A stretch of 64,000 nt of DNA, taken from contig CM049311.1 of assembly GCA_026874595.1 (NCBI GenBank), positions 9,339,676 to 9,403,675 of the forward strand, written 5' to 3'. The position numbers and the translations under genes were made by a program. The stretch comes from Sipunculus nudus. Its lineage: Eukaryota > Annelida > Sipuncula > Golfingiida > Sipunculidae. A model generated the notes under the pieces. That model ran no database searches and was not told the origin of the DNA. It saw only the letters and a program-made list of their open reading frames with translations. Numbering within the stretch: the first letter of the stretch is position 1; every line of letters begins with the position of its first letter. Shown here one piece after another: positions 12,816-24,883 of this stretch.

Positions 12816-13422
12816 AGGTAAAAGTGCAGTATAGAAGACCTGCCTAAAATCCAGCCTGGTGACAGCGACCGGCCCTTATTTTTAGCCCTGCAGAGGGCAG
12901 CTTGGCCGTGCATGTGCTTTTGTGGAAACTGCTGCCACAAAAGATGGATGCCAGGCAGGCAATTTGAACAATATAAGCCAGCCCCTCCATTCAGCCATAA
13001 AGTGTTGATGAGGCTGCCATCCCTCCCCAGCGACGGCAGTCCCCATTGGCTTGTGAGCGCATTCTGAGGGGACAGGAATGGAATATATCCATAGCCTAAA
13101 TGAAGGCTAACATTACCTGCTGTTGTTTTTGCACAAAAAAACTTGCCTGTCCCCTAGGCAAAAAGCAGGAGGGGCTTCCAGTCAATCAGAGCAACCCTTT
13201 CACAGGCGGGTCAGGGGTTGCCCCAGCAATGTGACCAGTGGTAATGGCCAAGCATTTGGGCCGTCTGGCCCAAATAAAAAACTCCGGGCATCTAACACAA
13301 AAGAAACTGCTTCGGACCAGCAGATAATGGACTGACACTGGGGAGGTTTAGATCTGAGCGGGGACCACTGTAGCCCGGAGAGGCTAGCAGAGGGGCAGGT
13401 CTCCTAAACGGCACTTTTACCT
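12816..13422. mobile_element. GC-rich insert with inverted terminal repeats (MITE-like)
   Basis: A GC-rich island in an AT-rich intron. The ends are imperfect inverted repeats: AGGTAAAAGTGC...AGACCTGCC at 12816-12844 and its reverse complement at 13394-13422, about 29 bp each. Total length about 0.6 kb, without coding capacity. Superfamily not identified, and I could not fix a target duplication. Confidence 0.6.
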
Positions 13423-13927
13423 ATGCTGAAGTTTCCTTCTAAAACTGTTTGTTCAATTAATTTGCATCAGGCATGATCAGTAGTTCAAATCATCAACATT
13501 GCATGCATTCCACCTGAAAAATCAAGATTTTCAAGTTCAAACTAGTGTTTCTTCTCTCATGTTTCTTCTCTTTGTTTGAGAGTTGTTGCGCTTGCACAAT
13601 ACGGCACCTCTGGTTGCACAGTGTTGTTGTGGCAATTATGGATTTAATATGGATTTAAAATGGATTGTGTTTACTCACACACAGCACCATAACAATGTGT
13701 TAAACAGGTGAATCTGAGCTAGCAAGTCTATGTGCCAGGAAGGTTTGCTGAAAACATTAAAATTCAGCAAAAAAGAACTAACAGCGTAAACTAATCCATA
13801 TAGTATATAGTATTACAAATGATTAAGTACCTATGACATGGTAAGATGATTGCTACTAAATTCTCAGGTTAAAAAATACCTTTGAACAGTTTTGTTGAAC
13901 TTTCTCAAGTTTGAATAAATGGTCTTA

Positions 13928-14868
<941 letters not shown>

Positions 14869-15011
14869 CTGTTCCACACCTGGTCTTTCAGGGCTAAATA
14901 ATGCCCGGGTTTCAATATGCTCGGGCACCAGAGGACATCCCACGTCCGGTATCTCATTCCAGTGCTTCAGAGCCTCAAGAGCTAAATGTTCATTGGTTGG
15001 TGTCAATTCAC
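14869..15011 (-). CDS. OTOF: Ferlin exon 21: LVPEHIETR segment
   Basis: Residues 1022-1069, 143 nt, phase 1 to 0. ELTPTNEHLALEALKHWNEI, then GCPLVPEHIETRALF and RPGVEQ. This is among the best conserved otoferlin stretches (LVPEHVETR, KPGIEQ). Acceptor tatttcag, donor gtcagc. Confidence 0.97.
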
Positions 15012-15500
15012 CTGAAATAAATATCACATTATAAGGCCACATCAAAGAATAATTGTTTTGAGTTGTTCCTATTTTTCATGGATCAATTTTTTATTTTTTT
15101 TTTTTTTTTGGGGGGGGAGTGGGTTGGGACAAGCATCTTTGGGTAATATTTAGCTTTTTGGTGCTCAGGTCTCAAACTATTCAAACAAATAATGATGTGT
15201 ATTAATAAAGCAAAAATGTCATTCTTAAAGCCAGTATTAATAGTGGTTCATTTCATATCCTTCCTAGATTTTGCACATATTTGTATTACAGTTTCAGTAA
15301 TATTGGATCTCAGCCCTCCTATTCTGAAAAAAGAGGGGAAAATGAGTCCTGCTAAAAAAAGAATAAAAAAAGTCAAAAAGAAGAAAATCCTTAGGGACAT
15401 ATTGCCAAAATCTTCAAAATACACAATGACTTATTTAATGAGAAAATAGTGCTTTGGCTAGGTGAAGCCTGTGTAAAGGAAATAATGTTTCACTACTGAC
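15012..15500. other. Intron 20
   Basis: Contains a poly(T)/poly(G) run at about 15088-15116. No gene seen. Confidence 0.6.
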
Positions 15501-15664
15501 CATATTCATTTTCCAGCTCATCTGAAGCAGTCCACACCCTGCCTCCCACACTGATCTGCTCCACATGGGTCTTGTACTCTGGTGGTTTCAGTTTGTACTG
15601 CTTACACAGTTTTGACAGGATCTGGGTGGGACGCATAGAGTCTCTCCATGTATTGTACCCAAAT
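15501..15664 (-). CDS. OTOF: Ferlin exon 20: connector after C2E
   Basis: Residues 967-1021 plus one base of 1022; 164 nt, phase 2 to 1. FGYNTWRDSMRPTQILSKLC (vertebrate GYNIWRDPMKPSQIL), then a less conserved part ending ASDELENEYG. Acceptor tttttttaag, donor gtcagt. Confidence 0.96.
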
Positions 15665-15799
15665 CTTAAAAAAAAAAACATACACAGAAAATTACAGCTA
15701 CATCCTTCATTGTATTTGAAATAAAAATGCCAGACTTGCATACTGTAACTGCATGCTACCAACAAAGTCAACATTGGTAGGACTATTTCCAAGTATATA

Positions 15800-17266
15800 A
15801 CTAGATGTGTCTGAACGACACGAATGCCCCTGCCTGGGGCAAATTAAAAATATTTGTTAAATTCTGTAAAATTTTTTAAGTTCAGGAGGTGTCGTATGGT
15901 CAAAAGTAGGTCAACAAGTGCAAAAGCAAACTCTATCTGTAACGGGTCTTTATCATGCAACAAACAAAAAATCAGTCCAGTATCTGCAGGCATTGTGAAA
16001 AAAGTCCATATATGTGCATTTTTCATAAAAATTTCTGTCTTTCCTAAAATTTTCTATGTTCAGGATCTGTCATATGGTCAAAAATAGGTCAACTGGGACG
16101 TAACGCAACACGATCTGTAAGTGGTCATTTTGCGCCCACAGACCAAACATTAGGCCAGTAAGCATTGCATTGCGAAACTAGAATATTCGCAAAAGCTGAT
16201 AATTAGTTATAAATTTAAATTGGAGAGGTATGTTCCATGTTTCATAACAATCCACCAAATGGTTCCTCAGATATAAGCTTCCGAAGGTCACCCATCTTTG
16301 CACTTGACCAATATTTTGTTGATATACATCTTCACTGATGTAATAAAATTCCAACGGTGAATCCTTTTAGAGATATCCTGCTCACAAGGCCAAAATTGAA
16401 AAATCTGATAAAAATTGATTAAAAAATCAGAAATTGCAGGTGGCGCCACCAAAACTGTGCAGAACATACAGACCATCAGTCCCAATAATCATAGTAAGTT
16501 TTGTGAAAATCCACACAATGGTTCCTGAGATATAAACTTCCGAGTGTTTTTCTATAATCAGCTCTAAAATGTAAAAAAATGGGTCAAGGTCACCCATCTT
16601 CGAACTTGACTGAGATTTTATCGATATACATCTTCACTGATGAAATAAAATTCCAACAGTGAATCCTTTAAGAGATATCCCACTCACAAGGTAAAAGTTA
16701 ACAGACGCGGGACGGACGGACACCGGACGGCCGGCACGAAGGACAGACGGACAGATGGACAGCTTGGGTGACGACAATAGCCCATCAGCCTATGAGCTGA
16801 GGGCTAAAAACGGCTGTAAATGTACATTTGTCATGAAAATTTCTATTTTTCATGAAATTTTCTATGTTTAGGAGCTGTAAAACAATCAAAAGTCGGTCAA
16901 CCGGGACGAAACGCGAACTTGATCTGTAACTGGTCATTATCTGCCCACATATAAAAAATCAAGCCAATATCTGCAGGCATTGCGAAAAAAGTCTGTACAT
17001 ATGCATTTGTCATGCAAATTTCTATTTTTCATGAAATTTTCTATGTTTAGGAGCTGTAAAACAGTCAAAAGTAGGTCAACCGGGATGAAACACGAACTCG
17101 ATCTGTAACTGGTCATTATCTGGCCACACACCAAAAATCAGGCCAATATCTGCAGGCATTGCATAAAAAAAGTCCGTACAACTGTTTGATTTCGGAATGA
17201 CGGAAGGACGGACATGGGTAAAACTATATGCCCCGGCCACAAAGTTGCCGGGGCATAAAAAAAAAG
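15800..17266 (+). mobile_element. 1.5-kb element ending in a perfect 10-bp hairpin
   Basis: Starts ACTAGATGTGTCTGAACGAC followed by TGCCCC...GGGGCA, and ends ATGCCCCGGC (17228-17237), loop, GCCGGGGCAT (17247-17256), then an A run. The core holds tandem units of about 170 bp (around 15860, 16840 and 17010; TTTCTATGTT-AGGAGCTGTAA type). A second, different terminus with GGACGG tract and CCATCAGCCTATGAGCTGAG lies inside at 16700-16808, suggesting a nested or chimeric insertion. Non-coding. Confidence 0.75.
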
Positions 17267-17336
17267 AAAACCTTCGGACAGAACACTGCCATTTGTTTAC
17301 CAGCCATGATTCCTGACTCGGTAGGTATATATGTTG

Positions 17337-17636
17337 GACTGACAGGGCTTATTTGAAGTCATGATAGACTCTCTAATGTAAGAGGGCCAAAATGGAGCTA
17401 ACTGTTCACACAATACACTTAGGAACAGATTGTACTCTAGGGTTTCAGCCATATCATATCATTCAATGGAACTGTATAGATGTATATTTTTATTTTGAAC
17501 TGACTGCGCTTATTTGACGTCATGATAGACTCTCTAATGTAAGAGGGCCAAAATGGAGCTAACTGTTAACACAATACACTTTGGAACAGATTGTACTCTA
17601 TGGTTTAAGCCATATCATATCATCTGATGTAACATG
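17337..17636 (+). repeat. Two-copy tandem duplication, 161-bp period
   Basis: ATGATAGACTCTCTAATGTA and about 120 surrounding bases occur at 17361 and again at 17522, with the same downstream order (GAGGGCCAAAATGGAGCTAA). The copies are nearly identical, so the event is recent. Intronic. Confidence 0.9.
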
Positions 17637-17893
17637 ATTGGTGCATTTTTGTCTAACAAAATAACAGTAATATCTTACTGATGATACATAAAGAAGGTAA
17701 AAATTGTGAAGGTTCTCATTCCTGTTCTTACTGGACTTTGTCAGAGCTTAGGTCCTCTTTTACAGAACATTGGAGGAAAACGAGTATTGCTAGAAAAAGA
17801 TTGGAAAAAATATATAAATATTAATATATTTTTCCTAATTATAAAAAGAGCTACCCTTATAAAAAGGATTAATTTGGAAGGCACTGTACTCAC

Positions 17894-18064
17894 ATCTCAT
17901 ATTCCTGTGTCATTCCACAAGTTGCACGGTGCTTGGTCAAGAAGCGATTCTCCAGATCAATAACTGTTTCACCAATCAAGTCATCACTGCTGGTCATGTC
18001 ATAATCCCATATTTGTAGCTTTAATATGGACTCCATTGGGAACGAGGCCGTCATCTCATAGCAC
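17894..18064 (-). CDS. OTOF: Ferlin exon 19: C2E loop 3
   Basis: Residues 910-966 plus two bases of 967; 171 nt, phase 2 to 2. CYEMTASFPMESILKLQIWD then YDMTSSDDLIGE: D930, D932 and D938 complete the five-aspartate Ca2+ site with D875 and D881. Then TVIDLENRFLTKHRATCG. SFPMES, DDLIGET and HRATCG are shared with vertebrate otoferlin. Acceptor aattttag, donor gtgagt. Confidence 0.97.
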
Positions 18065-18931
18065 CTAAAATTCATGATAATTCCATCAAAAATGAAATAA
18101 AAATAATGAATTTAAGTATACAATTTATCTGAATGCAAGAAAGGTATGTATTAACTCCATTATACATATATTGCACTCAAAGGTAAATTGCAAATATGCA
18201 AATTATAATATGAAGGCCTGCAACAGAGTTTTAATTTTGTTATTCTCAAGCAGTGAATAATTACAGTTAATCAGTGTTTCAATTATGATCGGTATTTTAT
18301 TTTAGGGCAATATCATAAGAACCAAAATACTTTTACTAATGGATGAGAGTGTACATATATAACTGTAAATAGTCTTTGTACACTTACTTAATGTAGAAGG
18401 TGATGTAAAAGGGGTAAGAACATGCATAACAAGAGCATCGAAATGTGCTCAAAACACCTGTCTTATGTCTTGTGACCTATGACCTCATTTAATATGCTTG
18501 AAATCTGCTGAGATAATTGAGGTGAGAAACTCTATTGGTGAATATATATAACAAGTTTCATGATAATCCAAACAATTTTGTGAAGTCACCACATTGCCTC
18601 TAAAGGTGGTGACCTCTGACCTCATTAAATATGCATTGATTTTGCTGGAAATCGATCTTAGGTGGGATATTTTACTGATTAACATTTCTGATGAGTTTTA
18701 TCAAAATCCTTCATTTTCTTCATAAGTTATTGCAGCGACATCACAAATTAGCCTAGTGACCAGTGACCTTATTAAATATGTGTGGAATTTGCCCATGTTT
18801 GTACTCCGGAGAGATAAACTGTTGGTAAGAAGTTATGGTGAGTTTGGTGAAAATTATCAAGGCTACACTAAAAGTTAACAGACAGATTATCGATATACTA
18901 TAATACTCCCAGTCATATGATACTCATATAA

Positions 18932-20829
18932 ACAAGAGACCCATGGGTCAGCTCAGCTGTATTTGTCTATAAGGATATATGTTTATGAGGTTTTCCAAAA
19001 TATTGGTCCCGTGATCAGTTTGAAGCCAACCTGTCTACCCAACTGGAATTATCATCAATAAACTAATTTGTAAATGGATGGGCCTTGTGACCTAAACATT
19101 TGACCTTGTGACCCCAAAATCAAAAGGAAACTACCCCTATTGGCAGGTGCACCACGTCGCTGATGGAAGGATTGAGATGAAAAGTTTGGCTTAAAATGCA
19201 TCCACAATCTTTCTAAAGTAGTGGGCTTGTGACCTTGAATCTTTGATCTCATGACTCCAGAATCAACAGTTCTTATTTTAGTGGTGGGCCATATATAAGT
19301 CAAGTTTGAAACCAATATTTCAAACAAAGTGGTGTTATCATCTGGAAACTAATATGTGGATAGATGGCCCCCATGACCATGGACCTTGTGACCTAAAGTT
19401 CATAACTTACTTCCACTGTTGGCAGGTGAGCAACATCTGGAAGATAGATGGTTTGGGACAAAAAGAAGTGGGTACTGTGACCATGACCTTTTGCCTTATG
19501 ACCCCAAAATCAAAAGGGTTCTTAAATTACTGGTGGGCCATATATAAATCAAAATAAAAACCAATATGTCAAACTAATCTGGAGTTATCATCTGGAAACT
19601 AATTTGTGAAGCAATGGCCCCTGTGACCTTGACCTTTGTCCTCGTGACCCCCAAATCAATCAGGTTCTTCCCCTATTGGTTGCTCAGCTATATGTGCAAA
19701 ACGGAAGGTTTGGATTAAAAGCTTGCCTTAAAATGCATCCACAATCTTTCTAAATAAGTGGGTACTGTGACCTTGACCTTTGGCCCAAAATTGAACAGAA
19801 TCTTCCCCTATTGGCAGGTTAGCAATATCTTGAAGATGGAAGGTTTGCTATGAAAAGTTTGGCTAAAAATACATAAAAAATCTTTTTAAGGAAATGAGTC
19901 CTGTGACCTTGACCTTTGACCGTTGAAACCCAAAATTGACATGGTTCTTACTTAGTGGTGAGTCAAATATAAGTTAAGTTTGAAACCAATATGTCAAACT
20001 AATCTGGAGTTATCATCTGGAAACTAATATGTGAACAGATGGCCAACGTGACCTTGACCTTTCACCTTGTGACCCCCAATCAATCAGGTTCTTCCCCTAT
20101 TGGTTGCTCAGCTATATGTGCAAGACGGAAGGTTTCGGATGGAAAGCTTGGCTTAAATGCATCCACAATCTTTTTAAATAAGTGGGAACTGTGACCTTGA
20201 CCTTAGACCTCATGATCCCAAAACTGAACGGAAATATTCCGCTATTGGCAGGTTAGCAATATCTTGAAGATGGAAGGTTTGCGAAGAAAAGTTTGGCTTT
20301 AAATGCATATGAATTCTTCAAAAGAAATTAGGCCTGTGACATTGACCTTTGCCTGTGAACCCCAAAATCAAAACTTTCTTACTTTAGTGGTGAGTCAAAT
20401 ATAAGTTAAGTTTGAAACCAATATGTCAAACTAAACTGGAGTTATCATCTGGAAACTAATTTGTGAACAGATGGCCCCTGTGACCTTGACCTTTGACCAT
20501 GTGACCCCAAATTCATTAATGCTCTCCCCATACTGGCAAGTCAGCTCAATGCGCAAAATGGAAAGTTTTGTATGAAAAACTTGGCTTAAAATGCAGCCAT
20601 AATCTTTTTAAAAAAGTGAGTCCTATGATCTTGACCTTTGACCTTGTGACCCCAAAATCATATAGGTTCTTGCTTAAGTGGTTAACCATACGTAAGTCAA
20701 GTTTGAAATACATGTGTGAATACAACCTGGAGTTATCATCTGGAAACAAATTTGTGTGGATGGACAGATAGACAGACAAACAGACAGACAGATAGATGTG
20801 ATTACTATATGGCATCCACTTATAATCAA
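18932..20829 (+). mobile_element. Tandem-core element rich in AGGTCA half-sites, copy 2 (most complete)
   Basis: Head ACAAGAGACCCATGGGTCAG, then about a dozen monomers of two alternating kinds: one with TTGGCAGGTTAGCAATATCT and one with GGGCCATATATAAGTCAAG. Each is about 140-150 bp and begins near GTGACCTTGACCTTTGACC. It ends with a GACA/GATA tract (20761-20797) and GGCATCCACTTATAATCAAT. The next head (ACAAGGGACCCATGGGTCAC) begins directly after, at 20831. Non-coding; all open frames in it are short. Confidence 0.85.
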
Positions 20830-21664
20830 TAACAAGGGACCCATGGGTCACGGCGCTCAGCTGATCCTGATTGGACTATAAATGTATCACCATTGTGATA
20901 CTATATTGAGTAGATAAAGCTTAGAATATCATGGTCATGTTGGGTTTTATAAAGGAATATAATGTAATATGTGAGTAAATGATATATGAAATAACCTGCT
21001 GATGGATTAAAATGGAGTAAAATATAGTGGTTTATTTTTTATTTATCTGGGAGGGGTTGAAAAAAGCAATTTATTTGAGCAAATATGAATGCAATGACAG
21101 TATGCTAAGCAGTGGTATAATGATGATAAGGCTATTTGTTGAAGGATCTATAGTGTATGGAAAACTGCAAGAGTTCAATTTGACAGATAAAAGGTTATGA
21201 TTAACTATACTGATGAGGGGATTTATGAATTTGTGACATAATATCTTGACAAGATTGGTCTTGACAAGGTGCATTATTTTGATGCCCCTCACGTCTACAT
21301 ATTACACCATATTGACATAATTTCTGGCATGTACATAGGTACCTATGGACAAATGGTCAACAGTACTGAACCACCTGGAAGGTTAAAAATCTTAAAAATA
21401 AGATGAAATGTAGATAATGTTTGAGAGGAAGAGGTAATCTGGGCCATGGTTGGTTTATATGATTGAAGAAAATGTTGCAAATAATATCTGAGACCTGACC
21501 ATGCCTTTCCATTGGTTACCTTTTTGATAAGCTGTTGACAGTTAAACAGTTTACACATTTGTCTGATGAGATCCAATTTATTTGGTAAACCTTTTTTATC
21601 AATTTTATGATATGTATACAGTTGCCATAACGTCCTCATTCCACAGGTGCAATGACTTGATGAA

Positions 21665-21684
21665 GGGGGGGGGGGGGGGGGGGG
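21665..21684 (+). repeat. Homopolymer G tract
   Basis: Run of about 20 G on the plus strand, interrupted downstream by one A. Confidence 0.9.
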
Positions 21685-22203
21685 GAGGGGTGTTGTGTTA
21701 TGATCAAAGTTACAAAGCCTCTGTCTCTCTGTAGATATTTTCTTTAATTATTAAATTTTATGCTATAGCCATAGAACTATTGTTCACAGTGCCAAGGAGC
21801 AAAGCCTCAGTGGGATGAAGAAGGGGATGGTGAGAGTTACAACACCCTTGCATATACATACAGGATATGAAATTTAATTCAACATTGCTTATAAAAAAAA
21901 GTTTAATCATGAACATTAAATATTTAAAACAGAAAGAAAGATGGAGAAACAAAGCAAATAATTTTTTTCCCCATTCTACTGAGCCAAGAAAAAATTAACA
22001 ATATTTGCATTTATTCCTTTTTTTCATTACATAATTTTAATCCAAGTTTCCGAATGTTACTATAAATTTAAAGTATAACATACATGTGATTGTGAATATT
22101 TCAGTTGATTCACATTTCTAAATTGCATCAACATTTATAGCTAATGTATCTAGTTTATAGTACCTGTCAACAGAATGGGATGGAGGGAGCAAGGGAGGCA
22201 ATT

Positions 22204-22206
<3 letters not shown>

Positions 22207-22286
<80 letters not shown>
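22207..22286 (+). repeat. (GA)40 microsatellite
   Basis: Forty uninterrupted GA units followed by a decayed purine-rich tract to about 22378. On the transcribed (minus) strand of the gene it is (TC)n, that is a long polypyrimidine tract inside an intron. The open reading frames across it are artefacts. Confidence 0.97.
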
Positions 22287-22290
<4 letters not shown>

Positions 22291-22509
22291 TGGAGAAAGA
22301 AAGAGAAAAAGCAGAGGAGAGAAAGAGAGAGAAAGAGAAAGAGACCTAGACTGCCAGAGAGAGAGAGAGAAAGAGAGGCTCTCTGGTAATTACTGCCTGA
22401 CCCAGCCTGACCCAGACACTCACAGTGGCAGTAGGTCAGACCTGAAGGTGTTATGTAACTGCCCAGTACACTGCATTTATACTGATCTGATGCAAACAAT
22501 GAAGACATG

Positions 22510-24809
22510 GTACCTGGAAACTTGAATAAAATCTACAGTTTTTGATCAATTGGTTTCAAATTTCAGATTTTCACAGATGAAATGTTAATGTGTACATGCT
22601 GTGAAAATTATATCCACAGCACTAACAGGAAAAATTTGAATATTTATATTTTTTTAAATGGTATCAGGAAAAAAAGAAAAGTTTTCTTAGCTATAAAACT
22701 AATACATGTGTTAAAATTAATCCAAGGATCAAAACACCAAATATATCATACCAGGAGCAAACTGGAGTTGGGAATGTTTAATTTTATGAACTGAAATAAA
22801 GGACCAGCAATATAAATTTTGATTATTTAGCCAGTCTCATGTAACAACTGATACAACCATGAGTTATAAGTCAAACAAATTAAAATCTTTAATGAACACT
22901 TGTCTGAGTAATATTTAAATTTTTGACATATTTATATATTATTTTAATTTTGTAATAAATATAAACCAACAAGTTAAAGACCTGGAAAAGACCTGGAAAT
23001 TTAGATTAATTTAATATAATCAACTGCATCCTTGTCTATCATTATCTTGCTTCATATAATCCCTAATAGTAAACAACAATTTATTTTAATTATTTATTTT
23101 TCATTTTTATGGTTGAAATGAAAAATACCCAATGGTGACTGCATGGTGTTATTTGAAATACAATTTTGGCCATCCATGGAAGATCCATAAATGATCAGTA
23201 ATTGCAAGGTAATCCCCTGTAACTCATTAACTATAAATTCCTTTTCCATTTATTTTTTTAAGTTCTTATCATAAACCAAATATTAAAAAAAAAGTTATTA
23301 AAAAATTGTTATGTTTATGGCCTAAACAAATACTATTGGAGGGGGTTGGACAGTTAGATCCAGTTGAAGCCACCCAAGAGCTGGCTGGCTGCAGAGTGCC
23401 TGCTTCAAGCATGCATAATTGGCCTGAAAGGTCAATGTGGGGACATAAAAGAGGGGCTTCAGTACAGCCAAGGTGTGATATGGTCTCATAAAAACTTTCA
23501 TAAAAGCTAGTTTTTGACAAATTCCTTTTATAACTTCAGAATTGAGAAGCTTAAATCCTTACCAGTGCAAGATATGAAAATTAAATCAATAGTGCTTACA
23601 GGGAAAAAACATGCCATGGCCAAAGTTGGGCAAAATTTAAGGTACTGATTTTATATTTATGCTAATAACTTATAAAATTTGAAAAATTCAGAACTAATTT
23701 TGGGAATACAATTGAATCTTGATTAAATAATGTTATATCCCTTGCAAAAAATGTCTACCTTCAGCAATTTTCATGTTAAGAGAGTAAATATATTTCTTGA
23801 TTTTTTACAAAGTGCATTATGGTTGGGCCTAGAACTTAAAACAATTACACAATACTGACATCATTTCTGGCATATGCATAGCGAATGTATAGAAAATATG
23901 TATATTATATATTATCAAAGTCAGATCAGTGGTTTTGATATTAGGCAATCTTAAAGTGTAACAATGGGGTTTTAATGGAAAAATGAAGTTTTTTCTTAAT
24001 ATCTCGAAGGAATGCAGTCCTAGTGACCAAACTTTTAGTATGGTAGAGGATTTGGGGGACATCTAACTGTATGCAAAATTTAAGGAACTTAGAACTGAAG
24101 CTGGGGAGCTGAGCTCTAGTAAACTGCATAACACTAGCTTGGTGTAAATCCACAGCAGTTACAGGAAAAAAACGTGCCATGGTCAAATTTGGGCAAAATT
24201 TAAGGTACCAATTTTATATTTTTGCCAAAATTTAAAAAAATTTAACAGATTTTGATCTAATTTTTGGTATACAATTCAATTTTGATTATTTAAAGTAGTA
24301 TTACTGAAAAAAAAATTCCTACCTTTAACACTTTTGGTCTTAAGTGACAAAATATCTTTCCTAATTTTTTTTACAAAGTCCATTATATTTGGGCATATAA
24401 CTTTTTTAAATTAAATAATACTGACTTAATTTCTGGCATGTACATAGGAACCATACAGAGGAATATTTATGGTAAAAATGAAGAAAACCAGATGAGTGGT
24501 TTTGATATTAGGCAGTCCTGAAGTGTGAAAATAGATTTCTAATAAAAAATTGAGGTTTTTCCTTAATATCTCGAAGGAACGAAGTCATATTGACCCAATT
24601 TTTGGCATGGTAGGAGATTTTGGGGACATCTAACTGTATGCCGAATTTCAGATTCGTAGGTCGAACGGTGTTGAAAAGTGCCAGTCTTACGGACGGACAT
24701 CCAGACGGACGGACGGACGGACAGACGGACGGACGGACAGACAGACGGACGGACGACGGACAATGGACCACATCTATAGCTCAGATGACTTATAGTCAGC
24801 TGAGCTAAA
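22510..24809 (+). mobile_element. Related element copies with (ACGG)n and hairpin end
   Basis: At least two copies or fragments of the family that includes 1-1610: AACTTGAATAAAATCTACAG and CAGGGAAAAAACATGCCATG blocks recur at about 22520, 23560 and 24130. The final end has an (ACGG)/(ACAG) tract at 24693-24752 and the hairpin TAGCTCAGATGACT-TAT-AGTCAGCTGAGCTA (24777-24807). The piece 22990-23965 is repeated at 28020-28990. Non-coding. Confidence 0.7.
24693..24752 (+). repeat. (ACGG)n/(ACAG)n tract of element end
   Basis: Simple repeat of ACGG with ACAG variants just before the terminal hairpin. Shorter versions stand at 1535-1560, 16700-16745, 27248-27282, 31400-31412 and 46790-46816, always a few dozen bases before a hairpin. 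Confidence 0.9.
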
Positions 24810-24883
24810 ATCATCAGGTTTTGGGACACAAGATGTAATTCCAGCAGAGAAACTGACATGATTATTGTCATTTTATAGTGAAA

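Larger units (their letters stand above)
15665..17893. other. Intron 19
   Basis: Mostly occupied by the hairpin element at 15800-17266 and the duplication at 17337-17636. No coding signal. Confidence 0.7.

Noticed and set aside
13123-13335. 70-codon open frame in the GC-rich insert
   Set aside because: The insert has transposon-like inverted ends and the frame has no recognisable domain; its length is expected for GC-rich sequence.
22144-22525. Overlapping open frames on both strands across the GA repeat
   Set aside because: They encode only Arg-Glu or Ser-Leu runs and exist because a dinucleotide repeat lacks stop codons.
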